A DNA stretch of 64,000 nucleotides from JBCCSZ01 sp039821145 (GTDB lineage Bacteria > Bacteroidota > Bacteroidia > Chitinophagales > Saprospiraceae), in contig JBCBOS010000023.1 of NCBI GenBank assembly GCA_039821145.1, forward strand, positions 81,572-145,571, read 5' to 3'. This document shows, piece after piece, positions 8,665 through 19,100 of the stretch (position 1 is its first letter; the number at the start of each line of letters is the position of its first letter). The notes under the pieces were generated by a model, which made no database searches, had not been told where the DNA came from, and saw only the letters and a program-made list of their open reading frames with translations. Position numbers and translations under genes: made by a program.

Positions 8665-9681
8665 TCAAATGTCTTCAATGGCAAATACCATCCGCTGGCG
8701 GGCCTGTTCTACCTTGCGCCGCAGATTGTTGAAATACCAAGATCGGCTTTTTTCTGCATGGGTACTAATGGAAACAGACTTGCCAATGATTTTGCGAAAC
8801 CAAGACTCGGTATAGTCACACATTTTGGGATCGGTACAGCGCAAGAAGTCCGGTGTATTGTAGGTCGTGTAGATGACGCGCCGGATCGGAGTCATGGCCA
8901 AAAAAGTGTTGTTGGTAGAGACCATTTCGTTGTGGTACAGGTCAAAATTGACTTTTTGCTGATCCCTGGGCTTTTCCCCGATGCGAAATTTCTGGCCGTG
9001 CTTGGCCATGCTGCGCATGTGATCCACCAGTTCGAGCAGATTGTCGCACAGCAAGAGAGCATCCTCTGGCTTCCGAAAGCCCCCGATTTTCAAATGGTAT
9101 TCAATCTGATTGAGGGTGTTATCCACAATATTCAAATGCCACAGCTCGGTGGTTGGGATGTCGTTGTACATCTGCAAGATGTCACCTGTCAGGCCCAGGT
9201 CCTCCTCCGTGACGATGCCAAAGTCAAATTTTCGCTCTGTCATGTCTCCAAAATTCCAGATGGTCCTGGCCCAAACGTAGAGTTTGAAGCTGATCAGGCC
9301 CGGAAAGTGCAGATAGTGAAAAACGGGAATCTCTGCTGTGGTATAATAAAACTCAGAGCCCGGCAGCACATGTACTTCTTGTATGTATCGATAAACTTCC
9401 TGTAAAAAGTCCCGAAATTTCTTGATCGGCTCGGAAAAGGACTGGTAGACAAAGGGGACCACATCCAACTTGTCGAAGATCAATTCGTCCAAGGAGATGT
9501 TGAAGGTTCGGCTGAGAAGGGCCAGTTCATCAGGACTGAGAGGGGTTTCGCCCCGAAAACGGCGGTAGATGGAGTCCTTGCCCACGCCCAGGAGCTTGGT
9601 CAGGCGATCGACGGCCTGAGAACGCTTGTCAAATCGGCTCAGCACCGCCAGGAACAGTCGGTCTTGTAGAGAGTCACTCAT
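8665..9681 (-). CDS. HTH regulator, paralog A
   Basis: A 338-residue cytosolic protein. Residues about 1-70 are a Cro/C1-like helix-turn-helix (VDRLTKLLGVGKDSIYRRFR, then LSPDELALLSRTFNISLDEL). The rest, about 270 residues, has no domain I recognise; it contains aromatic-rich segments such as GSEFYYTTAEIPVFHYLHFP and may sense a ligand. It shares its whole architecture with the gene directly upstream, so the pair arose by tandem duplication. It is probably co-transcribed with that paralog and with the pentapeptide-repeat gene. Confidence 0.8.
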   Translation of the reverse strand: MSDSLQDRLFLAVLSRFDKRSQAVDRLTKLLGVGKDSIYRRFRGETPLSPDELALLSRTFNISLDELIFDKLDVVPFVYQSFSEPIKKFRDFLQEVYRYIQEVHVLPGSEFYYTTAEIPVFHYLHFPGLISFKLYVWARTIWNFGDMTERKFDFGIVTEEDLGLTGDILQMYNDIPTTELWHLNIVDNTLNQIEYHLKIGGFRKPEDALLLCDNLLELVDHMRSMAKHGQKFRIGEKPRDQQKVNFDLYHNEMVSTNNTFLAMTPIRRVIYTTYNTPDFLRCTDPKMCDYTESWFRKIIGKSVSISTHAEKSRSWYFNNLRRKVEQARQRMVFAIEDI

Positions 9682-9707
9682 GATTTCGATTTGGTACGAC
9701 TTGTCTT

Positions 9708-10721
9708 CTAGCCTCCCATTTCCATCTCCATCCGATGGCGAGAGCGTTCAATCTTTTTGCGCAAGCGATTGAAAAACCACTCCCGGCTGCGCTCCGACTG
9801 CATGCTGATGGAATTGGACTTGACGATCACCTTTTGAAACCAATCCTCCATGAACTCACAGATTTGTGGGTCGCTGCTCTTGAGGAAGTTGGGATTGCTC
9901 AGGGTGGTGTAGAGGACGTTGCCTGTTGTGGTCGTGGCCAAGATGGTGTTGTTGGTATGGACCATCTCGTTGTGATACAGGTCGAAGGAAGAACCGCTGG
10001 TTTCGCTCGGCGTGGCTCCCAAAGCCATTTTGCGTCCGTGGCGAGCCATCAACTGCATGTGATCAATGAGTTCGCTCAGCTTATCGCACAACAGCAAGGC
10101 ATCCTCTGGCCGTTTGAAACTGCCACTGCTCAGGTGATATTCAAATTGATTGAGGGTATTGTCGATGATGTTTTGGCTCCACAACTCTGTCGATGGCAGT
10201 CGGATGTAAATGCTGAGCATCTTTTCTGTGAGCTGCATGAGCGGCAAAGGGATCAAGTCAAAGGAAAAGGACGCCTCCTGTATGAAGCCAAAGTCGAGAA
10301 CGGTTCGTCCCCAAATGAACATCTTGAAGGCGATCAACTCCGGGACAAACATGGACTGAAACAAGGGCAGCTCTGCCGAGGCATAGTAAAAGCGGTAGTC
10401 GGGCAGCTTACTGGCCCGTTCCATCTCCTCCAGGAAATTCCAAAGGAACTCCTCAAAGTTTTTGCTGGTCTTGGAAAAGCGGTTGAAGGTAAAGAAGACC
10501 GTATCTGTGTTTTCAAATACCAATGCATCGAGCGAGATTTTGAATTGCCGCGACAAAAGCCCCAGCTCGTCGGGCGTCAGCAAGGTATCTCCTCTGAGGC
10601 GCCGATAAACGGCATCCTTGCCGATGGCCAAAATCTGAGACAACTCCTCTACGGCAGTAGCTTTTTTGGCATACTTACTCAAAATGGTTTCAAGTAATTG
10701 CTGCTGGAGTCTCGTATGCAT
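9708..10721 (-). CDS. HTH regulator, paralog B
   Basis: A 337-residue paralog of the neighbouring regulator. The ATG at 10721 (MHTRLQQQLLETILSKYAKK) aligns with the start of paralog A; an in-frame upstream start adds 16 residues without a counterpart. The HTH reads VEELSQILAIGKDAVYRRLR. Shared markers of the long C-terminal part include FYYASAELPLFQSMFVPELI, ELWSQNIIDNTLNQFEYHL and FDLYHNEMVHTNN, each with a close match in paralog A. It is 26 bases upstream of paralog A and is the first gene of the likely operon. The effector sensed and the target genes are unknown. Confidence 0.78.
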   Translation of the reverse strand: MHTRLQQQLLETILSKYAKKATAVEELSQILAIGKDAVYRRLRGDTLLTPDELGLLSRQFKISLDALVFENTDTVFFTFNRFSKTSKNFEEFLWNFLEEMERASKLPDYRFYYASAELPLFQSMFVPELIAFKMFIWGRTVLDFGFIQEASFSFDLIPLPLMQLTEKMLSIYIRLPSTELWSQNIIDNTLNQFEYHLSSGSFKRPEDALLLCDKLSELIDHMQLMARHGRKMALGATPSETSGSSFDLYHNEMVHTNNTILATTTTGNVLYTTLSNPNFLKSSDPQICEFMEDWFQKVIVKSNSISMQSERSREWFFNRLRKKIERSRHRMEMEMGG

Positions 10722-10769
10722 AGTGTGATGATTTGATCCAAATGGGAGCACGTCCGGAAATGGACCCAT

Positions 10770-11194
10770 TTTTTGCTCCTGTGCTAAAGGTACGGATTAA
10801 TTGCATATGCGAAAATTTCCCCGCCCTTTCTATGTTCGATCCAAAGATGAACAGCTTTTCAGAATTCTTAACAAAAGTGTCCGGATATACCAGAAAAAAA
10901 AATATGAAATCGGATGAAATCACCCTTTTCTACCTCCAAATCTCCTGCATCTTGCAAGTGTAATTCATCGGAAAGCCAAAAAGTTGAGCAAAAAAATGGT
11001 GATTACTTTGAATAGGCTGTGAACCAAACACTGACCAGTAGCCCGGACTTCCAAGGCCGGTGAGCGAAAGAATGTTTAGCATGAGAAGGTTGCACGACGA
11101 CTGTACAAACTGTCTGACTGACCGAGGGAGCCGGGGCTGCTTTTTGACATGAAACACAAAGAACTTTTGCTTTATGCACACGCTTTCTTGGGGA
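10770..11194. other. Intergenic region without a convincing gene
   Basis: About 425 bases between the divergent HTH operon and a free-standing terminator hairpin. The left half is AT-rich and holds the HTH operon promoter region. The right half (about 11040-11190) is more GC-rich and lacks a credible reading frame. Because a strong plus-strand terminator ends it at 11225, a short RNA or a long leader may be transcribed here. Confidence 0.4.
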
Positions 11195-11225
11195 TACTCC
11201 ACCACTTGTTGGTGGAGTACTTTTT
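11195..11225 (+). terminator. Free-standing terminator hairpin upstream of the 11315 gene
   Basis: A perfect 10-bp stem TACTCCACCA / TGGTGGAGTA with loop CTTGT is followed by CTTTTT. It sits 90 bases upstream of the next plus-strand ATG, with no annotated gene before it, so it ends a small RNA or acts as an attenuator in the leader of the 11315 gene. Confidence 0.7.
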
Positions 11226-11314
11226 ACCCAAGCCATCGCATGGGACAAAACAAGCACAACACAAACAATTGAACGGCACGAGAAACGAGCTTACAATGAG
11301 ACAACCAAAACGAC

Positions 11315-12022
11315 ATGACCATGATACAGCTACTGCCTTCGCCAAATGGCAGGCACTCCTGGAAAGTGCACATCCTTTTGACGATGTGCAGCCTGGCCAG
11401 CGCCCTGATCGCCATCAGCATAGGAATGAGCCTTTTTTGGCTGGGCCTGATTCCGGGCAGAGCATTCCTGGTGGGCAGCGCATGGATGGGAATACTGGCC
11501 TGCTACCTGTTTCCCTTCAGACAGCGCAACCAAGGCAAGACAGCATTCCAGAAGATGCAATTCGGTAGCAACATGGTCTTGATGATGAGCGGGCTGCTTC
11601 TGTTCATCGCCACCGGCAGCTACATCGCCGCCAACAACACCAAAGAGCAATTGAGCCAACGAGGCTACACGACATTTACCGCATCCGGAGCAGCACACGG
11701 TGCCCCCCAATTTTTGAAAAAATACGAATCAGCATACAAAGTGAATTACAACACACAACCAAAACTTCAACACCAGGCAGAGGTAGCCGTGCACTTGTTT
11801 AGAATGTACAACGAGGATCTGCCAAAGGACTTAGTCCTCTTTTTGATCCTCACAGGAGGGATCACGGCTGCCTGCTTGAGTGTGTTGATCGCCCTACTGG
11901 CCTCCCAAGTCGACTACACCGGCTTCTTTCTGGGAGGATCTGCCGCCGCAGTTCTCAGCCAGGGCATATGGGCAGGAGCCGCCGTACTGGCCATCCTGAT
12001 CATCCAAAAACTGACGCGCTGA
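11315..12022 (+). CDS. Integral membrane protein of unknown function
   Basis: A 235-residue protein with four or five hydrophobic segments: roughly residues 18-45, 50-66, 88-107, 173-195 and 200-230. A soluble loop of about 60 residues (around 108-170) lies between the third and fourth segments. I do not recognise a family. The start is one of two close ATGs (11315 and 11321). It ends 99 bases before a strong terminator, convergent with prs. Confidence 0.6.
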   Translation: MTMIQLLPSPNGRHSWKVHILLTMCSLASALIAISIGMSLFWLGLIPGRAFLVGSAWMGILACYLFPFRQRNQGKTAFQKMQFGSNMVLMMSGLLLFIATGSYIAANNTKEQLSQRGYTTFTASGAAHGAPQFLKKYESAYKVNYNTQPKLQHQAEVAVHLFRMYNEDLPKDLVLFLILTGGITAACLSVLIALLASQVDYTGFFLGGSAAAVLSQGIWAGAAVLAILIIQKLTR

Positions 12023-12121
12023 GTCTTGCTGACACAAACTGATCATACGTTTCATAACCATACTTACACATCCATTAATTTCTAATCATTCTTTCCTATT
12101 TTTGTTCGGTCAACTTGATAC

Positions 12122-12153
12122 AGGCTATCCTCTCCGGATAGCCTCTTTTTTTT
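12122..12153 (+). terminator. Rho-independent terminator
   Basis: A perfect 9-bp stem AGGCTATCC / GGATAGCCT with loop TCTCC is followed by CTTTTTTTT. It ends plus-strand transcription from the membrane-protein gene. The convergent prs gene stops at 12235. Confidence 0.9.
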
Positions 12154-12234
12154 GTCTCCACCCCAAATGACAAATGGCCTCACCACTGGCAAGACCATTT
12201 GACAAACACAATATTTTTTCCTGTACAGGACAGA

Positions 12235-13164
12235 TCATTCATTGACAAAAAGGGCCGAAATGGACCGATGCTCGTGCGTGTTGCGGATGGCGCGCGCAAA
12301 GAGCTTGGCACTGGACAACACCTTGATTTTCTTGGACTTCTGACGAAGCGGAATGGTATCGCTCACAATGATTTCCTGGATGCGGGACTGCTCGATGTTT
12401 TCGTAGGCTTTGCCAGATAAGACTGGGTGGGTACACAATGCTCGCACACTCTTTGCTCCGCGGTCCATGATCAGATCAGCGGCCCGGCAAAGGGTCCCGG
12501 CAGTATCTGCAAGGTCATCGACCAAGATCACATCGGCATCCTTCACATCCCCGATGAGGGTCATGCCTGCCACTTCATTGGCCCGCTTGCGGTACTTGTC
12601 GCAAATGACCAAATTCCGTTCAAAATGTTTGGCATAGGTCCGGGCGCGTTTGACACCACCAACATCTGGCGACGCAAAGGTCACATTCGACAAATCCTCC
12701 TTCTTGAGGTAGGGGAAAAAGATGGCCTCGCTCTTGAGGTGATCCACCGGAATGTCGAAAAAGCCCTGAATCTGATCGGCGTGAAAATCCATGGTCATGA
12801 TGCGGTTGGCACCCGCAGCTTGCAGCAGATTGGCGATCAATTTGGCAGAGATGGGCACCCGCGGCTTGTCCTTTCTATCCTGGCGTGCATACCCAAAGTA
12901 GGGAATGACGGCGGTGATGTAACCGGCAGAAGCGCGTTTGGCCGTATCGATGAGCAGCAGAAGCTCCATCAAATTGTCGGAAGGCGCAAAGGTAGACTGA
13001 ATGAAAAAGACATAAGAACCTCTGACCGATTCGTTGATGATGGGTTGCATTTCTCCATCGCTGAAGCTCAACAGATCGTAAGAGCCAAGGGAATAGCCGT
13101 AATAGTCGGCAATTTTTTCTGCCAAATATTTGGAACGACTGCCGGAAAATAGTTTAACCTCCAT
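12235..13164 (-). CDS. prs: Ribose-phosphate pyrophosphokinase
   Basis: A 309-residue PRPP synthetase, which makes phosphoribosyl pyrophosphate from ribose-5-phosphate and ATP for nucleotide, histidine and tryptophan synthesis. Family signatures visible are FSDGEMQPIINESVRG near the start, YARQDRKDKPRVPISAKLIA (ATP-binding flexible loop region), MDFHADQIQGFF, and the PRPP-binding loop VILVDDLADTAGTL. The length and domain order are typical for the class I enzyme. It stands alone, convergent with the membrane-protein gene. Confidence 0.97.
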   Translation of the reverse strand: MEVKLFSGSRSKYLAEKIADYYGYSLGSYDLLSFSDGEMQPIINESVRGSYVFFIQSTFAPSDNLMELLLLIDTAKRASAGYITAVIPYFGYARQDRKDKPRVPISAKLIANLLQAAGANRIMTMDFHADQIQGFFDIPVDHLKSEAIFFPYLKKEDLSNVTFASPDVGGVKRARTYAKHFERNLVICDKYRKRANEVAGMTLIGDVKDADVILVDDLADTAGTLCRAADLIMDRGAKSVRALCTHPVLSGKAYENIEQSRIQEIIVSDTIPLRQKSKKIKVLSSAKLFARAIRNTHEHRSISALFVNE

Positions 13165-13603
13165 GGTGGTTGCCGGATTAACGAGTGATACGATAAAAAA
13201 ATGGATGTGGTATTCTCAAGCGAAAGGGGACTTTGTCACGATTGTAAAGGTAAGAAGATTTGCCCAAAAGGAACCTCTTTCCAGCCATCCGGCTTCGAAA
13301 TTCTCCAATATTTTCTTTTCCCGGCCGTCCGCAACAGACCATTTCACCTTTTGGCAAAACATTGGGGGAGAGAAACGGTGGAGCAACAAACAAATGACAA
13401 AATCTGACATTTTAAATCCCCTCTTTCGACGAACTGCTTTTTTGACGATATTTACACGCGATTTGTCGATACATACAGGCATATTTTAACATTTTACACT
13501 ACCTTTAGTATGCTCCTCAGCTGTATCAACTGAGAACATTTGTTCCAGAGCCAGCTAGATCAATAGAAATACAATACTGAAACATTCTTAATACAAGAGA
13601 ATT
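13165..13603. other. Intergenic region between prs and the flotillin operon
   Basis: About 440 bases between divergent genes. It is AT-rich toward the right. TACCTTTA near 13500 is one base from the -7 consensus TAnnTTTG and could serve the nfeD-like gene about 100 bases downstream. Open frames here are short and lack family features. Confidence 0.35.
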
Positions 13604-14236
13604 ATGCGATTACTCTTTTTCGGTCAATGGTGGAGTGAGCTGGATGGTGTGCAGCAGGTTTTCTGGGGGATCGCTTTGATTTTTTCCGTCCTCTTTGTCA
13701 TCCAGTTTGTCCTCAGCTTGGTAGGGCTTGATTTTGATGGTGACGCTGACGGAGATTTCAGTGGCCATGCCGATGTAGACACGGGCTACAGCCTCGATGC
13801 CGACTTTACCCTGCTATCCGTGCGATCCATCATCGCATTTTTCACCTTCTTCGGCTGGACGGGCGTCATCGTTCTCAACGGCGGCCACGGCACCTGGGCA
13901 GCACTCGGATTTGCCAGCATCGCCGGAATGGCGGCCATGTTCATCGTCGGCTACCTGATGTATTTGTTCTCCAAGCTGACACAAGAAGGAAATGTAGACA
14001 TCAAAGAAGCACTATACAATACCGGAGAGGTTTACCTGACCATTCCGGCCAACAGAGGAGGCTATGGAAAAATACACGTCAAAGTCTCTGGCTCCTATCA
14101 AGAGCTGGATGCAGTCACCAGCGGAGATGCACTCCCAACCGGATCATCCATCCGCATCGTCGAAATTTTGGACGACAACTTACTGCTCGTCGAACAAGCC
14201 AAGGACTATCTGACGGAAGAAAGTCTGAAGTCTTGA
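13604..14236 (+). CDS. NfeD-like membrane protein, flotillin partner
   Basis: A 210-residue protein with three hydrophobic segments (about residues 17-43, 70-90 and 98-120) and a C-terminal soluble part with an OB-fold-like pattern (TGEVYLTIPANRGGYGKIHVKV, then GSSIRIVEILDDNLLLVE). This matches the NfeD/YqiJ family, whose members are encoded next to flotillins and work with them in membrane microdomains. An acidic stretch rich in Asp and Gly (DFDGDADGDFSGHADVD) lies between the first two segments. The flotillin gene follows 80 bases downstream on the same strand. Confidence 0.82.
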   Translation: MRLLFFGQWWSELDGVQQVFWGIALIFSVLFVIQFVLSLVGLDFDGDADGDFSGHADVDTGYSLDADFTLLSVRSIIAFFTFFGWTGVIVLNGGHGTWAALGFASIAGMAAMFIVGYLMYLFSKLTQEGNVDIKEALYNTGEVYLTIPANRGGYGKIHVKVSGSYQELDAVTSGDALPTGSSIRIVEILDDNLLLVEQAKDYLTEESLKS

Positions 14237-14316
14237 CCCACTGGATCATTTTATCAAAACGAAACTTCATTACCTCATGACCACTGCCCGTGCAGGGGTT
14301 TCAAAACAAAGAAATT

Positions 14317-15759
14317 ATGGGTGGATTAGCAGTTATCATTTCGGGATTAATTGGGCTTGCGTTCCTGATGTTGCTCTGGGCAGCGACGCGTTACAAGCGA
14401 TGCCCATCAGACAAAATCCTCGTCATCTATGGAAAAACCGGACACGGTTCTGCCAGAACATTGGCCGGTGGAGCGGCCTTTGTATGGCCTGTCATCCAGG
14501 ACTATGAATACCTGGACCTGACCCCCATTTCCATCGACGTAGACCTAAAAGGAGCCCTGAGTAAGCAGAACATTCGCGTCAGTGTCCCCTCTCGCTTTAC
14601 CGTCGGAGTGTCCACACAAGAAGGCGTGATGCTCAACGCCGCTGAGCGTTTGCTAGGCAAGTCTACTGACCAGATCAGAGACATCGCCAAAGACATCATC
14701 TTCGGTCAGTTGCGACTGGTCGTGGCGACAATGGACATCGAGGAAATCAATGCCGACCGGGACAAATTCCTCTCCAATGTATCGACCAACGTGGGAGCAG
14801 AGCTTCGCAAAATCGGACTGTCTCTGATCAACGTAAACGTCACAGATATACAAGATGAATCGGGCTACATCGAGGCACTCGGTAAGGAGGCCGCCGCCAA
14901 GGCCATCAACGATGCCAAGATGAGCGTAGCGGAGAAAAACCGCGACGGTTCCATCGGGGAAGCCAACGCCCGCAAAGACCAGCGCATCCAGGTTTCTGCC
15001 GCCGACGCCCAGGCCAAGGTCGGGGAAGCCGATGCAGAAGCCAAAGCCATCGACGGAGAAAACATCGCCAAAATCTCCATCGCTCAATCCAATGCGGAAA
15101 GGCAGGTGAAAGAGGCAGAATCCCTCCGCTTGGCCACCGCAGCCGAAAAGATCCAGGCAGCCAAGGCATTGGAGGAGGCCTACACGGCAGAAACCGAAGC
15201 GGAAGAGGCACGTGCCAAGCGCGAAATGGCCACCCGCGAGGCCGATGTCATCGTACAGGCACAAATCCAAAAGCGAAAGGCAGAAATCGATGCCGAAGCC
15301 GAAGCGGAGCAAATCCGACGCCTCGCCAAAGGGGAAGCGGATGCGATCTACCTCAAGCGGGAAGCAGAGGCCAAGGGGATGTATGAAATTCTCAGCCGCC
15401 AGGCCGAAGGTTTCCAGCAAATCGTCAATGCCGCCAATGGAGACTCCCGCGATGCCGTACTGATGATGATCGCCGACAAGCTCGAAGACCTCGTCAAAAC
15501 GCAGGTCGAGGCCATCAAAAACATCAAGATCGACAAGGTCACCGTCTGGGAAGGAGGCAACAACGAAGGTGAGGGCAACTCTACCTCCAAGTTCGTCTCT
15601 GGACTCTACAAGTCGGTTCCTCCACTGAGTGATCTGTTCAACATGGCAGGCATGGATTTGCCCAACTACCTGGGCACCAGAGAGGCCAATGGCAACGGAA
15701 AAGCACAGATAGAAGAAATTGAGGTGCCTCGCATCGAAGCGGAAGAAAACAATGGATGA
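14317..15759 (+). CDS. Flotillin-family protein (YqiK/FloT-like)
   Basis: A 480-residue flotillin. An N-terminal membrane segment (GGLAVIISGLIGLAFLMLLWA) is followed by an SPFH/band-7 domain (SKQNIRVSVPSRFTVGVST, GQLRLVVATMDIEEINADRD). A long coiled-coil rich in Glu-Ala follows from residue about 190 to 370, and a short C-terminal tail ends it. Flotillins scaffold ordered membrane domains and need an NfeD-like partner, which is the gene just upstream. The ATG at 14317 is preferred; a GTG at 14290 would add nine residues. A terminator lies 34 bases after the stop. Confidence 0.93.
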   Translation: MGGLAVIISGLIGLAFLMLLWAATRYKRCPSDKILVIYGKTGHGSARTLAGGAAFVWPVIQDYEYLDLTPISIDVDLKGALSKQNIRVSVPSRFTVGVSTQEGVMLNAAERLLGKSTDQIRDIAKDIIFGQLRLVVATMDIEEINADRDKFLSNVSTNVGAELRKIGLSLINVNVTDIQDESGYIEALGKEAAAKAINDAKMSVAEKNRDGSIGEANARKDQRIQVSAADAQAKVGEADAEAKAIDGENIAKISIAQSNAERQVKEAESLRLATAAEKIQAAKALEEAYTAETEAEEARAKREMATREADVIVQAQIQKRKAEIDAEAEAEQIRRLAKGEADAIYLKREAEAKGMYEILSRQAEGFQQIVNAANGDSRDAVLMMIADKLEDLVKTQVEAIKNIKIDKVTVWEGGNNEGEGNSTSKFVSGLYKSVPPLSDLFNMAGMDLPNYLGTREANGNGKAQIEEIEVPRIEAEENNG

Positions 15760-15792
15760 GAAAGCCCTCTGAGGTTTTCACTTAGGAAATTC

Positions 15793-15826
15793 AAAGGCCG
15801 TCCCCAGGGATGGCCTTTGTTGTTTT
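15793..15826 (+). terminator. Terminator of the flotillin operon
   Basis: An inverted repeat AAAGGCCGTCC / GGATGGCCTTT (with one G-U pair) around a CCAG loop is followed by GTTGTTTTT. It ends the nfeD-like/flotillin unit. Confidence 0.8.
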
Positions 15827-16151
15827 TGGCCACATTTGTCTGTACACGACGCTTCAAGCAGTCATTTTCTCCCCAAAACACCCTATATTTACCCTCTCAA
15901 AACCATTCTCTCATTCCCCTCCCAAAACTGATCGGCTACCCCATTTGCAGTGGATGAATTCCGATGGCAGCTACTCGTGGCCATTTGGACATACAACGAC
16001 CTACTTGCCTGCCGACATCTGGCACAATTTTAACCCCATTCCCAAGAGGGAAAAGACTCCAGAGTCTCGTCAATTCGAGGCTTGCAAGCACCAGGGCGGG
16101 TCCGGAAGATGTCCGAAAGGAACCTTTGCAGCTCGCTGAAACACCGATAAC
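15827..16151. other. Leader region of the PKD/glycosidase gene
   Basis: About 325 bases without a convincing gene. The left third is T-rich and AT-rich; the right part is more GC-rich and contains a small palindrome AGACTC-CA-GAGTCT near 16045-16060. It presumably holds the promoter and 5' untranslated region of the large secreted protein, but no consensus promoter could be fixed. Confidence 0.3.
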
Positions 16152-19100
16152 ATGAAGAAGACCATACACATTCTGTCATTTTTGACCCTCCACATGCTGT
16201 TATTGCCCCTGGCACTGTCCGCCACAGAAGGAGAAAACGACATCTGTCAAGCGCCGCCCGTGGCCGACTTCGTAGCCTTCGGCACCAGCGGATGTGGCCC
16301 CCTGGAGATCAAATTCTTCGATCAATCACAGGGAGATGTTACGTCCTGGAATTGGAGCTTTCCCGGAGCCGACACCACTTCTTCTGACCAAGTCAATCCC
16401 ATTGTGGTATACGATGCCGTGGGCACCTATCCCGTAAGTCTGGAAGTGAGCAATGCCGATGGGAGTGATCAAATCACCAAGGATGGCTACGTCACCATCA
16501 CCGGACGCCAAGTTGTCATCGACTTTTCCTTTGAAAATACAGACCGAACCATCACCTTTCAAAACAACAGCCAATGGTCTGATGACTTCAGTTGGGATTT
16601 TGGCGACGGCAACTTCAGCACCGAGCGCGCGCCCATACATACCTACGACAATGACGGCACCTACATCGTTCGGCTCAAAGGGACCAACGAATGCGATGGC
16701 CAGGAAGAGAGTGAAATCGTGATCCTGGGTTGCTGTGGCTCGCCCGTCAACTACACCGCCAACGATCGGGTCACGCCCTACAAAGGCAGCTTCCGGCCAG
16801 GCACCAACTTGGGCTACAATCCCCCCTGGTCCGATGAAGAATTGGCAGACATTGCCGCGGGCAACGAATCCCTCGGGGTGAAAGGAGCGGGCTGCAAAAC
16901 CATCCGGCCGGCCTTGAACGAGAGTTTTTTGGAAGAATGGGGCTACGACATTCGCTTTGAGACCTACCAACACTACGGCAGCCTGGGACTGAAAGATTTG
17001 ACGGCCATCGTCGGTTTTCCCTCGCCGGAGCACCAAGACCCCACCTATTTTTGCAGCGAACACCAGTCGGAGCTATTTGCCAATATGTACACCCCCATCT
17101 GGGACAATGGCGAAAATGGCACCCCCATCAACGACACCAACTACCTGGCCCTCTACCTTTTCAAAACCTTGCACCTCTACAAGGACAATGTGAAGTTTTG
17201 GGAAATCTGGAATGAGCCGGGCTTTGACTATACTTTTACCACAGGCTGGCTGGGGCCAGGGCAGGACGGCAATTGGTGGGAAAACGACCCCACCCCGTGC
17301 GATTACAAACTGCGCGCTCCCATCTATCACTACATCAGAACCCTCCGCATCAGCTACGAAATCATCAAAACCATCGACCCGGATGCTTATGTTACCCTGG
17401 CATCGGTGGGCTACACCAGTTTTCTGGATGCCGTATTGCGAAATACCGACAATCCCACCGATGGGTCGGTCAATGCCGACTATCCACTGGGAGGTGGTGC
17501 TTATTTCGATGCCATTGCCATCCACTCTTATCCACACCTCGATGGCACAATGCGCGAATGGGACCAAAGCACCCAATCATTTGTCTACGACCGACACTCA
17601 GACCGGGCCGTCCAAGGCATCCCATTGACCAAAGATACCTTCCAAGTGGTATTGGACCAGTACGGATACGACGGTGTTACCTATCCCGAAAAAGAATGGA
17701 TCATCACCGAGATCAACGTCCCGCGCAAAGCCTTTGCGGACTACATCGGCTCGGACACCGTACAGATCAACTACATCATCAAGGCCTATGTGGAATCTGT
17801 CATCAACGACATCCGACAGATACACGTCTACGACATGGCCGAGTCTTTTGAGTTTGAGGATGCGGTCAACGAATTTCAGCTGATGGGCTTGTACAAACGG
17901 CTCTTTGGGGTGTGGCCCTACAACGAGCGGATCAACCATTTGGGAGTTGCCTACAAAACAGCATCCGACATGCTTTTCAATTCGGACTACGACCCCATTC
18001 GATCGGCAGGCATGGAATTGCCAGCGGGTGTCCGCGGCGAGGCCTTTTTGGACCACAACGGTCATTATACCTATGTACTTTGGGCCGCTACCACGCAGGA
18101 CATGTCGGAGGAAAGCAGCGCAACCTACAGCTTTCCCAGCAGTTGGAATTTGTCCAACCTGCAACTGACCCACTGGAACCACTCCTATTTTCCACAAATC
18201 GATCAACAAGTGCCCAACAACATCGCCCTGACAGCGACCCCAATCTTTTTGAAGGATACCAGCCAAGTCTTTTTGACCACCCCATTGGCAGACTTTGCCA
18301 TTGATACGGCCGTAGGCTGCTTGCCCTTGACGGTCCAGTTTCAAAATGCCGCCACCACCAATACGACCCAATGGGAATGGACCTTTGAAGGAGGCACACC
18401 CTCTACTTCCAATCTTCCCAGCCCCACCGTCAGCTATGAGCAAGCAGGTACCTTCGATGTTGTTCTTCGGGTCAGCAATGCAGCTGGCTCCCACGAAATC
18501 CGCAAAAGCCAACTCGTCAGTGTCAACGACGCCCTGCCAGTGGCAGACTTTGGCATAAGCATATTCGAAAATGTCGTTACCTGCTCCAACAACTCTTCCA
18601 ATGCCACCGACTACAAGTGGGACATGGGCACCGGAGAGATTCGATACGAGTCCAACCCAACCATTAACTACCCCATCCCAGGACTGTTTACCATCACGCT
18701 GGTTGCCTTCAATGGCTGTGGGTCCGATACCAGTTCCCAAACCTTCATCATCGATCCCGATGCGCTGACTCCGATCCCTGACTTCCGCGCAGACAAGCTC
18801 TTGGGATGCGCCCCGATGGAAGTGCAATTCACAGACTTGTCCACAGAAAATACAACAGACTGGTGGTGGTTCTTCGAAGGAGGCACGCCCCAAATATCTA
18901 CAGAGCAACATCCGGTGGTCACCTTCGAGGAGCCAGGTACTTACTTTGTGCGACTCATTGCCACCAATGCAGGAGGCTTGTCTGCAGAGGCTTTTAAGGG
19001 AGAATACATCACCGTGGATGCTGCTGTGCCACCCATCGCTGGCTTTGAAACCTTCATCAGCGGGGGGACGGTCAGCTTCAGCAATCTCTCCACAGATGCC

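Noticed and set aside
12171..12201. Inverted repeat CAAATGG / CCATTTG after the membrane-protein gene
   Set aside because: The stem is short with a 17-base loop and no T run. The adjacent 12122-12153 hairpin is a sufficient terminator.
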